Of a stretch of DNA of 64,000 nucleotides, positions 33,515 through 45,200 are shown piece after piece. The notes below the pieces were generated by a model, which was given only the letters and a program-made list of their open reading frames with translations, did no database searches and was not told the DNA's origin. The first letter of the stretch is position 1. Each line of letters starts with the position of its first letter. Made by a program: the position numbers and the translations under genes. Source of the stretch: Rostratula benghalensis (Eukaryota > Chordata > Aves > Charadriiformes > Rostratulidae); NCBI GenBank assembly GCA_013399305.1, contig VXAI01000164.1, forward strand, positions 1,123,693 through 1,187,692, read 5' to 3'.

Positions 33515-35165
33515 TTGGCTGATCCTTTAAAAATTACCCATGTTTTAAAATCCCATGCAATTCCTTCACAGAGCAAGGGCCACACAACTGCTGAGGTGAG
33601 AAGGGAGGGACTGCAGGATTAAAGCATAAGCTAAAAGAGTTTCCAGCTCTTGTGACCGTGACGGGGAAGCTTAGCAATTTGATAGCATGCACCTTAAGAG
33701 CTCAGAAACTGGAGGGCAAGGAGACGATCTCGAGTTTGCATCTTCTAATATTTCCTAGGTTTTAAACTGACAAAGAGCCTTGCTTATAATTTCACGGCAT
33801 TATTCAGCTGTTTTAAAGTGTCTGAAGAGCTTTAGAAAGCGGCTTAACCAGCCAACAAACTTCACGCAGATCTGAGGAAATAATAAAATAAATTAAGAGT
33901 GTGCCTCTAATGCCCATGTTCAGGCAAAATAGCATTAAAATAATAAAGTCTGCAAGGCTGAAGTAATGTGTACAGGAATTCTGTTGTTGTTTTTTTGTTC
34001 CTACGCACATGCCATTGGTGTGAGGTAGTGTTTGTACTTCACTCACAGTGGCTGGGAACGTCACTGTCTGGCACCATACAGGTAATATATTCAGGACAGC
34101 TTACAGGTGGTGGCACAAGGCTGTGCTTGTTTTTCTTTCCTTTTTGATTAAGCATGTTCATTCTGCACCAAGGTCATGGTATGTGGGGGAGGACTGAGGG
34201 AAAGGAAGAAAAATTAAAGGGGAAAAGAATGTGTAATACGAGATGGAAATTAAAAAGTCCTGGTAACTGCGTGCAGCGCAGGACTTGCTGGAGGAGCTGA
34301 TTCAGTGCCTGGTGATCCTGGGAGCCCTCCTCGCTGCTCCTCCAGCCCTCTGTGCCCCTGCAGCAAACCACTGGGGCGCATGGAGACTGCAGAGCCTTAT
34401 GGCATGGGTCAGTTTGCCACATGTGAGTTGTTTCCTGGCTAGCTGCCTGCCCTCCCTGGCTACCCCTGATGAAAGCCAGGTGCTTTCAGATCGTGGAAGG
34501 TGAAGGCTTTCAGGGTGGTGTTGGGAAGAGCTAGGAATGTAGGTACACAATGTTGCTGCATTTGTGTTTCCCAGCTATGCTTTGCATTCAAAATTGGGGT
34601 GTCAGGTGGTGCTCACCAGAGCTAAACCAGGGGGTAGCTGCAGAGGTGGGATGAATGAACCATACTATTACCCCCACCCCATCTACAGCCCCCTCATTCA
34701 GCTCCCTGTGACGTAGGAGTCCATACTTTTAGTGACTGAAACTTGTAAAGCTGTATGTTGGGGTTTTACAAGCTTGCTTCCTGCATGGGTTTTGCTGTTG
34801 TGACTTTATTTATAGAGTACAGACCCTGAAAGAAACATAGAAAGGTGAAGACACTTGAAATTATAATAATTTATATTTATGTAATTATATATAGAATTAT
34901 AGAAATGCTACTTAAGTGAAAGGGTAGTAATTTTCATTTGGACTAAGGTTTACTATACGTTAATTAACATAGCCAAATGTAACTCAAGTACCAGAGACTG
35001 TTGGGGCCAAAAGACAAATTAACCTCAGCCCATGTAGTAAAGATACAGCTCCTTTGTTGCTGATGTTGAAGCCCTTGGGGGCTGTCTCAAGTCAAGTCTT
35101 TTGAGGTTTTTTTTCCAGGCTGACCACTAACAAGATGTAAAGAGGAAGCTGGGGCATCCAGCTTC

Positions 35166-35672
35166 CAGCATTCAGTAGCTCAATAACCAAGTGGTAACCA
35201 GTGACAAGTGGTATTCCTCAGGGGTTGTTACTGGAAACAGTACTATTTAACATCTTTTTTTGGCAACATGGACAGTGGGATTGGGACTCTCATCAAGTTT
35301 GCTGACCACACCAAGCTGTGTGGAGCAGTTGACACACTGGAAGGAAGGAATGCCATCCAGAGAGACCTGGATGGGCTTGAGAGCTGGGCCCATGTGAACC
35401 TCATGATGTTCAACCAGGCCAAGTGCAAAGTCCTGCACATTGGTTGGAGAAATCCCAAGCACAAATACAGGCTGGGTGGACAATGGATTGAGAGCAGCCC
35501 TGAGGATCAGGACTTGAGGATGTTGGTGGATGAGAAGGTCAACATGGGCCAGCAATGTGTGCTTGCAGCTCAGAAAGTCAATTGCATCCTGGACTGCATC
35601 AAAAGAAGTGTGGTCAGCAGGTTGAGGGAGGTGATTGTGCCTCTCTACTCTCCTTCTGTGAGACCCCTCCTA
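35166..35672 (+). mobile_element. CR1 LINE reverse-transcriptase fragment, decayed
   Basis: One frame reads TSGIPQGLLLETVLFNI (CR1 RT TSGVPQGSVLGPVLFNI). A frameshift in a T-run near 35,258 moves to a second frame: DSGIGTLIKFADHTKLCGAV, then KCKVLHIG, then SVVSRLREVIVPLYSPSVRP. This is the thumb and C-terminal region of CR1 ORF2. The RT catalytic motif FADD is FADH here, so the second catalytic Asp is lost. Similarity stops near 35,670, before the ORF2 C-terminus and 3' tail, so it is truncated at both ends. An ORF called at 35,208-35,753 mixes this fragment with unrelated sequence. Confidence 0.92.
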
Positions 35673-38600
35673 GCATTTCTCCTCCACAAACCCATGCAAA
35701 TGAAAGCACCTCAGCCCAGGAGCCAAAAATGCTCTGAGCTTCCAGCAATGTAGGAAAAATACAGCAACTCCCTCGGGGTTCCTAGGAGGTAGATGATGCT
35801 TCATGCTACAGAAAAAGGAAGGACAAGAGCCTTGTCCTCTGCCCAGTCTGACTGGAGGGAAACAGGGGGACATCCTTTCTCTATTCCACATCTAAAGAAC
35901 CAATTCAACTTTAAACACAGATGCAAGAGAGAGTAGCCTTTCAGGACTCCAAAAGGTTTTCAAAACCGTAAAGAGATGCAGGTGTTCCTGCTCCATGTAC
36001 TGTCTTAAGCTCTATCACCCGGTGTGAAGATGCATGGAAGGGGCCTGGGAGGAGAAGTGTTTTCCAGGCTGTTGTAGCCAGTCTTTAGAAACATTTAACC
36101 TGCAAACATAAGGCACTCACAAATACAATCACTGAATGGTAATTATGCTTCTTTAGTTGAAACCTGGAGGTAGGCTATGAAATTTGTACCCAAGAGGGAT
36201 TTTATAAAGCACAGATCATTTGTGTAAAACATGCTGAATATTTAGGGTCTAGACGTTTTGTGAGGTTTACTATATATGTTGGTTTCAGCTACTGAAATGA
36301 GAGAATTCTCCTATGTTATAATAAGTATTTCTGCTAAGTGTTCAAAACTGGAAAGGTATGCGGAGAATAAAACAAACAAACAAAAAAAGATTAAAGGTGA
36401 AACAACTCTGAACAGGAGAAGAGAGGATCGTTTAAGTTTTGGGTGTAGTTTCAGGTTGTTCTTTATTTTATCTGAACCAGTTGTCCCACCCCATACAACA
36501 GTATTAAGACATTCCTGGGTGTGGTCACTTGAAATTCTTAAGTGGGCAAAAATTTTCAGCTATATAATATACTTAAGATGCGTATCAGAGACACATCTAG
36601 ATACACAAATGGTCTAGAGCAGTCCTGATGGCTTCTTCTGACCTTGTGTTGGCTGTGGCTTTAGCACAGAAAGGGTCTTGTAATTCCTTTTTACTGAACA
36701 TTAGTCTTAGTCAGCATCACAGAGGGCCATCTTCTCCCAGCTACGGTTCAGATACTCTAGTAAAGCTCCCTGGCTCTAACACAGCCCTACAGGAGGGACA
36801 AAGAAATCACAGCAGTTCCCAGTGCATTTTCATGGAGAGTTTGCAGTGTTTGGTTTAGGTTTCTTTCAGATTTATTCAGATTACACTGCTGGCAATTTTT
36901 TTTTCCATCTCCTTCTCTGTTTGTGGGTTTTTCTCAAGCCAGGTAAAAAATTTCAGTTTGCAGAACAGGTGGTGCAGTGATACACTTGGCTTTGACTCAC
37001 CAGTGGCTTTTGTCTTGTTTTTTAGGATCTGTTGTAAATCACAGTGCATGTGAGACATCAGTTATAGTACAGTTGTGCACGAAGCTTACTCTGGATAATT
37101 TGATAGCTTGTTAGCAACCAGCAGAGTAATTTGGCTTCGAAACACAGACTTTCTGCCTCTTCTGACTACATGAAGACTAGTAACATTTGAAAGCTTTCCC
37201 AACAAGCCCAGATAACGTTCTGCTGCTTTTCAAAATGTATGTTGTTACCAGCTACATGGATATTTACAAACTTACCATGAAAATACAAACGTTCAGCGGA
37301 ATTGGCTTGAAAGCCATGAATGACTGATGCATCATCCAACTGCACAGGCTATGCTGCTGGGTTTCATCAGCTGTGCTCGGGAAGCCTCAAAAGTTTCAGA
37401 TTCTTTGTTTGTTCTGATAAGCAGCCCAAACTTAAGTGCACACCTATGATCTGCTTAAACTATTTCATTCTAGTGTGTTGGCTAGAGAACTCACTAAGAG
37501 AGGGAAATATACCTCAGTCTCACTGAGGGTAGGCTGGAAGGAACAGATATGTCCTTCTGCACCTTCAAGCATTAACAGTGCTGCACAATCACTTTTCCCT
37601 TTTCAAGTTAGTTGACCAGCCTTCTCATGGAAGTTCCTTAGAACTGTCTAGGTCCGACCTTGTTCTTCATTCTTCTGAACTGATTTGCCTGCAGATGGGC
37701 TAATACTGGAAACAAGGTGTGAGAATTGCCTTTCCTTTTACCCTTGGCAATTACGAAATGGGGACATTTCAGAGCTCTCATTTCTATATACCTGGGAAGC
37801 CAGCTTTGCAGAGGTCGGGATGCATGCACAGTATATAGCAGTGCTGTTGTGGGAAGTCCCTGGAGGAACCTCAGGCCTAGGAAAGGTGTAGCCATGTCAA
37901 TGTGATGCAGTATTAGGGCAAAAACCTCTGTACTAAACCTCACATTTACACCCTCAAAGTCAGGCCCAGCTGCATGGCTCAGGTCTGACTTGAGCTCATG
38001 CAGTTTGAGCGAAAAATTGCATGGCTTTGCAGCTCCCATCTGCTGAAAGTCTGGAGGCTGAGTTGGGTGGAGAGCAGACTTGAGCTGAGCTTCCCACTTT
38101 GCATGGTGTACTTCCCTCTTTGGAGGGCCAGGGATGAAATTCATGCGCATGGTAGATGGGATGGGAGTGCTCATCTCTGATCAAGTGGAGGTTGTTAAAT
38201 GTTCATGCAAAGTGACACGCTGTCTGCAGGAGAAACTGAGCTCTGCCCTGCTTGCTCCCTTTCCTCCCGAGTGTCATCTCGTGCATTCAGGAGAGTCACC
38301 CAAAGGACACAAGGTGGTGGGTCAGACTCCTTTGCATGGAGAAAGGGTAAATATCACATCTCCTCATCCCTGATGAATGATCAGACTGCTGAGCTATTAG
38401 ATAAGGGAGCACACTTGCTCCTCAAGCATCCCAGGAAACAATTTCTTCACTTCCTTTGCTTGTTTTACCAGTGTTCTAAAAGAAAAATATTTATCTGGGA
38501 CAAATGGAATATTAATGTTCAGCATCCAGCAATTCCTCTGTCTTACAGCATTGCAAGAAAACTGAAAACACAATGTGATCTGAACCCTTTCCTCTAATTT

Positions 38601-39044
38601 TGTTGCTTGGTCATCAGACTAGGGGAAAAATGCTTATTTGCACATCTAAAAGTTAAATAGGAAGTCTTATGCTCTAAGTATTGAACAAATAATCCTGCAG
38701 AAATATTGAAGATGATCAATGACTAAGTGAAACTTTTAGCTTTCTTTATACACCCTTTCCCCACCTTTTTTTTGCTTACAAACTGTTTGTGTTAGTTAAG
38801 TTCTGCAAACTTATAATTTATTTTTGAAGGATATCCTTGCAATACTTGGTACCAGACACCTGATAATTTAGGTCTGTGATACAGACTTGCGTCACTAGCA
38901 GAGGTACTGGTCTCAAGGTTGCCCAGTACTGGGTGTTACATAGGCCTGTAAGAAAACAAATCTGACAGGTGGGAGGGTTTGAGACTGTCTAGAGGTGATA
39001 CAGTATGCTGCTTCCCAAATGCTTGATGTTGATTCTTTTTTTTC

Positions 39045-39067
39045 AAAAAAAAAAAAAAAAAAAAAAA
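39045..39067 (+). repeat. A23 homopolymer
   Basis: Run of 23 A, preceded by a T-run and C. No coding or LINE sequence lies directly upstream, so it is not evidently a retroposon tail. Confidence 0.9.
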
Positions 39068-40025
39068 GGGACTTGCAATACTTGCTCCTATTAAAGAGAA
39101 GGCACAGCAACTTCAAAAAGGAGACAGAAATATGGACAACCGATTGTGGTAGCCCCTTGCTATTATAATAAATAGAAAGGTTTGAGGTTTGTGAGGCTCA
39201 CACTTTACAGGATTTTGCTGGCAAAAGCCTCATCAAGGACAGCACACATCAGAAGACCAAGAGCTCTTTTTTTTTTTTTGTTATGGCAACAAGAACAGCA
39301 GCAACACATAAACACAAGTCCCAGATAAATTAGAAAGGTTATCTTTCTTTTAAGAGCCATCCTTGCTGTAGATCAAGGCTCATACACAGTTTGTACACTT
39401 CCCAAAGGCAGGAAATCTTGCCACCCTGTGCCCATGAATAGCAGTGTCCTCTTGTTAGGGACCTACTGCCTTTGCACACCTCTCAGTGAGCACTGCAGTG
39501 ATCTCACTTGGTGACAGCATATCTCCGAGCAGTAGGTCAAAACAACAGCCACTTGTCCATACAGGTGTGCCTCCATGCTAAATGCATTTTAAGCTGGAAC
39601 ACGCTGAGGATTCTCCTAAGCGCAGATGAACACCCCCCCAGGAGCCAGAGACTTTCAGCGGAGCTCAAACCATTCTTAGGTGTCTAGAGAAGGGGCAGAT
39701 TTTCAGGGTATTGTGCCTGTGGCTAAAGAGGTAACTTCTGCAAGCACTAAAACACTTTAGAAAAAACAGTTACTATTTTTCAGTGCTGAGACAGGACAAA
39801 AGTTCCTGGAAATCCTGATACAACTGCAATTTGGTCTCCCTTCAAACATTTGGTCAGCGAGTCTCAGTCAGTTTTTGTCAGTCTCTCTGCAGTGAGTTGA
39901 AGTAAATCACACCACCACTGGGGAATTCAGTATTTTCTGTAGTTTGTCTGTATATTAAAATCTTGGTGTGCTCTCCAAATGACCACGTGCCTTGATATAA
40001 CAGCTACATGTTTCATTAGAAACCG

Positions 40026-40035
40026 CCCCCCCCCC

Positions 40036-40069
<34 letters not shown>
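40026..40069 (+). repeat. C11-A33 homopolymer junction
   Basis: Eleven C directly followed by thirty-three A. Such junctions are error-prone in sequencing, so the exact lengths may be unreliable. Confidence 0.9.
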
Positions 40070-40071
<2 letters not shown>

Positions 40072-40499
40072 AAATGGTGCTGCAAAGGAAGATTGAATTT
40101 GCCAAGACTGAATGGTACAATGCTTGCTTGGCCAGTGAGATTTCTGTTCACTAGAGGTATTCAGCTAAGGTGTACAAAACGCATTAGCAAATGAACAAAG
40201 GGCAGATACAGTAGATTATAGCAGGAGGAAAAAGTGCTGGGTATACAAGTTCTGGGAAATGTTGAGTCCAGACACCTGAAAGGCTCTCCATGGATCCAAC
40301 CAACACCTGGCCTGGGGAAGAAGCAGGCCTGATCAGTTAGACAAGACCTTCCTCCTTTGTGTCCTCCCAAGAGCACCCGAAGAGTGCTCCACAAGACCCT
40401 GTGAGAGGGCTCCTCAGTCAGAGCCCAGCCCCACATCCAAAACACCTGTCCTCCTAAGAAGGCAACATCATAAGTTGAGGGAAATGGCATGATGGTCAC

Positions 40500-41080
40500 T
40501 GCCTAAAGGGCACCACTGTGTTTCCTTTCAGGGGCCGCGGAGCTTTCAGCTGCTGTGCCACTCTTCCTGCCTTCTTGGTGCTGGCCCACATTTCAATTCA
40601 GGGCCCTAGGAACAAGGGCAGGGGGGAGGGAGAGCCCATGTGGTCACCTTGAAAGGCACTGAGACATGAAAGGTTCCCTCTCCTCTTTCCTACTGGCCGG
40701 CATTCTGCGTCTGGCCCCCTTCACGCTGGCTTTGTCCTGCCCTCCCCCAGCTCTGCGACAGGATGCAGCGAGAGGAGTTCCCCGAAGTGCCGGGGTTTCA
40801 CTGCGCTTGTGAATCACGCTGCTTTCTCTTGGTGACGTACGGGTGCATGTCAGAGAGCTCAGCCAGCCATTGCTTTCCGCCTTAAAGGTTATGCAGCAAC
40901 GTAGAGGGATTCCCTTAAATGACTGCCAGAGGTCTCAGCAAATTCTGAAGCGTGAAGGATTTTTTTTCCCGTTCCTTTCTGGAGGAGGGGATTTGTGTTA
41001 CCGTTGCCCTTGCATCTCTATCCTTTCCCATCCGAGCCTGTGGCTCCCTCCAGTCTCCCAAAGCAAGGAGACACAAGTTC
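40500..41080. promoter_or_regulatory. CpG-retaining patch with CRE-like TGACGTAC
   Basis: A hand count finds about 20 CpG in ~540 bp, densest at 40,680-40,860 (about 12 in 180 bp). It includes CCGCGG near 40,535 and TGACGTAC at 40,833-40,840, one mismatch from the CRE palindrome. No exon recognised. A regulatory role is inference, and weaker than for the patch at 58.9 kb. Confidence 0.3.
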
Positions 41081-41840
41081 GTCCCCAGATTTTTTCCAAG
41101 GAAAGCTGGAATGCAGCAAAAGGTGACCTTGAAGACAATTCTCTCTGTCTGTATGATCTCTTTCTAATCAAACAAATGTCACTCAGCCTCTTACAAAAGG
41201 TCTTTACCAGGCATTTGGGGACGCTGCAAATGGGGTGTAACTCATCCAGCTGCAGCTGCCTGTAGGCATCTCTGTTTGCGCCCGTTGCTCTGGGCTCCCT
41301 TTATCATCAGTGAAGCAAAGCAGGAGTTCCCAAGGTGTGAGTCATCTGATCTCTTTCAGACATCTACATAAGAATGAGAAAACTGTGTTGCAGAAATGCC
41401 CACTTCTCTCCATTTTCCATAAGCAGCTAACTTAGGTGTAAATATCTGTTTTAGGTACTTGCTTCCTATTTGTTCCCAAGGAACAAATTTCAAAGGAAAT
41501 AGGAATTTCCTCCTCCTTCTCCCCTCTCCTTTTTTATTTATTTTCTTTTAAATTACTTTTCATCTACTGTTGCTTTGGAAAAGCTCTGGGCCATCAGATG
41601 AATTCCACCCTGTGATACTCACAGGACTAACTCTCCACCTGCTTCACCTCCCCGGTGTGGTAAAAACCAATCAGGGTGACTGGTTGCATGGCATTCTTTG
41701 CAGAAGTAGATTATCAAGTTTTGATGCAATAGCTGTGTTTCAGCTGGGAAAAAAAAATGTTGCTTTCCTTAGAGAATTTTTTCTCTTTGACACATTGAAT
41801 ACGTATTTATATGGGGTTATATTTATATGTATATTTATAG
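41081..41840. other. Intergenic, palindrome-rich spot
   Basis: Unique sequence up to the CR1 at 41,841. At 41,463-41,510 three short inverted repeats overlap (for example ATTTGTTCC / GGAACAAAT with a 3-nt loop). No gene seen. Confidence 0.5.
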
Positions 41841-42268
41841 GGGGCTGGAGCACCTCTCCTGTGAAAACAGGCTGAGAGAGTTGGGACTGTTCAGCCGGGA
41901 GAAGAGAGGGCTCCAGGCAGACCTTAGAGCAGCTTTCCAGTATCTGAAAGGAGCCTACACGAAGGCAAGAGAGAGATTTTTTTACAAAGGTATGCAGTGA
42001 TAGGACAAGGGGTAATGTCTTCAAACTGGAAGATGGTAAATTTAGGTTGGATATCAGGAAGAAATTTTTCACTCTGAGGGTGGTGGGACACTGGAACATG
42101 TTGCCCGGGGAAGTTGTGGATGCCCCATCCTTGGAGGTGTTCAAGGCCAGGCTGGATGGGGCTTTGAGCAACCTTCTCTAGTGGGAGGTGCCCCTGCCCA
42201 TGGCAGGGGGTTGGAACTCTTTAAGGTTCCTTGCAACCTAAATCATAGAATCTATGATTCTATGATAT
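41841..42268 (+). mobile_element. CR1 LINE 3' end, ~430 bp, best preserved copy here
   Basis: Sense strand. Starts at GGGCTGGAGCACCTCTCC with the usual GGGACTGTTCAGC segment. It reads into RVVGHWNMLPGEVVDAPSLE then VFKARLDGALSNLL and a TAG at 42,179-42,181, the CR1 ORF2 C-terminus. A short 3' UTR (CCATGGCAGGGGGTTGGAAC) ends in ATTCTATGAT tail units at about 42,268. The 5' side is truncated and the upstream part of ORF2 carries stops. Closest of all copies to the young avian CR1 subfamilies. Confidence 0.95.
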
Positions 42269-45200
42269 TTTTACAGACCAGGGCACTGTAGGCACTGTAC
42301 AAAAATAATTAATGGATATTATTACCATTTGCCAGTTGACCTGCTCCTTCCTATCCCCATCTCCATAGCAGACAGGTGGATCCTTGTTTGGGACCCTGGT
42401 GAGCTTTAGGTCAGGGTTTACATCTTGTATTTACCCATTATTACTGCAATGATTCAGTGAGGCATTCGTATGCCTGGCCCTAACAAAATGAACTAACCTT
42501 TAATCAAGGGTCCCTCATGAACCTGAGATTGGGAACACACTTGGGAACTCTGTTGAATCAGGACCACAATGAGATTCCTCTTTTCCCTACTGCTGACTTA
42601 TTGGCTGTGTATCTCCTCCCTAGCAGTGCTGGGAAAGACATGTCCTTGCTCTCAGTCAGAAATGATATCAGCTGCCCTTAGCAATGTTATTCTCTTTCCT
42701 GCTGAGCTTAGGCAATGCTGTAACATGCCTAAACAGTGCATCCACAACAAGGAATGGCATCATCTTGCTTTCAAAACAAATCTGTGGTGGGTGGAATTAG
42801 TTGTGCCAAATGGTGCTGGCCTGATTGATAATGATCAGTGAAGAAACTTCTTCAGCTATTCAGTCATTCACCTCTGGTCACCCTCATTTTAGAGAGGGTG
42901 GGAGCTGGTTGTACTCTCTGTCTTCATACCACTGACACAAAGGAGAATTGCTGATACTTTTATACTTTTTCAGTCAAATGTCCATTTAAATTGGTTGGTG
43001 TTAATGAACTAGGGGGAAAAGAGGACCCTTCCTACATTACCTGATATTGTTGTACCTCATCTGTTTGCTAAGCTTACCTTTGTGTCTGCCTTTAATGCAA
43101 ATCTACCTGCTCCTGTGAACAACAAAAACCACAAAACACCTGTCTGTAGCCTGTCCTTTGCACATATAGATGTGGTATTTACTTCCTGAGCTAAAAGTAT
43201 ATCTGACTAAAGGGAAGAGCACTCAGTTTGTGGTAAACAGTTTGGCTAGATTTTGCTGCCTTATCTCATATGTGTGCTCAGTTTTTCAGAAATGTGTGAG
43301 AATGATTTCAAAAGCACTGCCAGCACATCGCGTCATTGCCTGGGTGGTAGGTAACATCATAAATGAACGTACATCTGGGCTATAGGGTGTGTTTTTCCCT
43401 CCTCCTGTGGAAAACCCCACCAAAATTATGAACCTTCTCATCAATTTCACGAAAAGAAGAGACCAGAGGGATGAAAAGGAGAAGCTGGACAAGAAGGTGG
43501 TGAGAACTGTAAAGAGAGCAGAGACTTGGGAGAAAGCAGGAGAGATTAGATGGGGGAACATGAACAAGGGATGAAAAGGTATGGAGATTAGGAAGGACAG
43601 TTTGTGGAGGGAGGGCAGAAAGGCTGGGCTGACTCAGAGGGAGGATGGAAGAGGATATGTCTAGGCAAAGAGGTGGAGATGGGATCACTGGGAGAGAGCC
43701 GAGATTTTCCCCAAGACTTTGAGAGAAAAGACTGAAGAGAGGTGAGGACCAAGTCTGTAGAGTGCAGAGAGACCATTGTCCAAGGAAGCAGTGATATTTG
43801 TTGTAGGATCTTTAATGGTACATGGTTGGCAGAAAGGTTGGCTTATCTCCTGGAGGAGACAAGATCAAAGAGAAGCTGAAGGGTCAAAAGGAGAACATAA
43901 TCAGAGACTGGACCTAAACATCAGGATGCTAGGGACTCTGTGCTCGGAGGCAGTAACTGGGATAAGGTGCAGGAACTACATGCCAGGTCTGAGCCGGATG
44001 GAGGCAGAGCCTGGGCGTGGAGCAGTGGGCTGGTGCCTGGTAGAGCAGCTGAGGGGACCTATTGGGGTTTATCTCATGCCTGGTGAATTGAGTGGCTAGT
44101 CCTCAGCTACCTGAGCTTGTTAGACCTGACCTTAGCTGCTAAAGAGACTAGGTGCCGGGGTTCAGCTGCAAAGTCACAGCAGTGGATAGCCAGCGAGCTA
44201 AGAGGAAGAAGCAGCTGGGACTGGAGCAAAAATACTTGTGGACCTCTTACTCTTCTTCCCAACTGCAGGTTGTCAAACCTGTAGAGAGTATACAGAAAAA
44301 GCACACACTGCCTTGGAACTACATTCCACTCTTGAACACAGCTGACAGTAACTTCCTGAAGTACAGGTTAATTTTGTGTTTCTGGTTATGTATGAAGTGG
44401 TACCAGGATGCATAAAATACTCATAAGTGTATTTTACAGTGTATATTAAAGTATTTTGAAGTGCATTATTTCCCTTGAAGGAACCAATCTGAGCCTCAAA
44501 CATATTTTGTCTGAGAAGATGTTTTAGGGACTGAACTCTGCTGTAGCCTATTTTGCAAAGGTCTTGTTAAGATGGGAAAAAAGTGGCTGAAACCAAGCAG
44601 TAATCAGCTGTTCCTTCAGTTTGGCTACAAGTGGAAGCACTGGGATTTGACTTGCAAACAGACTGTGGGTTTTTTAATTCAGCTGAACTAGGTGGCTTCT
44701 GTTCTGAAAGATACTGAGCACTGTATAATACTAAGTGCTGAGCAGGCTCAGGGTCTGAGAGTTTCACACTCTCCATTTCAGTACTAAAACTGGCACATTC
44801 ATTCATTTTCTCTCTTGCCTCACTTTTCCACCTTTAAGTGGATTTTGTGAAATGGGAGAAATGTTGCAAATGCCCTGATACGTTAATGATGAGGAGTTTA
44901 GGAGAAGCTGTCAAATGATCATTTTCTGTGCAAGGCTGGAGCAGCGTGCAGCACACAAAGCCTGCAGCCATATGCCAGTGGGTACAGAAAAAGGCAAAGA
45001 CTTGAGAGCAGCATGCTGCCCATCTCATGCGCTGAGTGAGGTAAGACTTTGTAGAGCAGGCAATTAGAGATTATTTCCCAATGCAGACGCACAAGGACGA
45101 TGAAGTAAGGCTGCACAGGTGGCCTTAATCATAGCATTTCCTAACTTTGGACTCTGCACCTCCATTAATGTTGTTTTTGAGGGATGTATTATGTGCTGTA

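Larger units (their letters stand above)
30561..35165. other. Intergenic, no gene seen; local repeats
   Basis: Unique sequence with G11 at 30,755-30,765, a 20-bp tandem duplication at 31,414-31,453, a TAC triplet run at 33,496-33,514, A-run at 32,806-32,820 and an AT-rich block at 34,858-34,905. A ~65-bp direct repeat pair is listed separately. Confidence 0.55.
35673..40499. other. Intergenic, no gene seen
   Basis: About 4.8 kb of unique sequence. It contains T8-C-A23 at 39,036-39,067 and a C11A33 junction at 40,026-40,069. The 178-codon antisense ORF at 37,638-38,174 has no domain I recognise and is overlapped by ORFs in other frames. Confidence 0.55.

Noticed and set aside
37638..38174. 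178-codon antisense ORF
   Set aside because: No domain, and opposite-strand ORFs cover the same bases. Codon use is not convincing.
39031..39067. A23 tract as the tail of a processed pseudogene
   Set aside because: No gene-like or LINE sequence precedes it and no target-site duplication was found.
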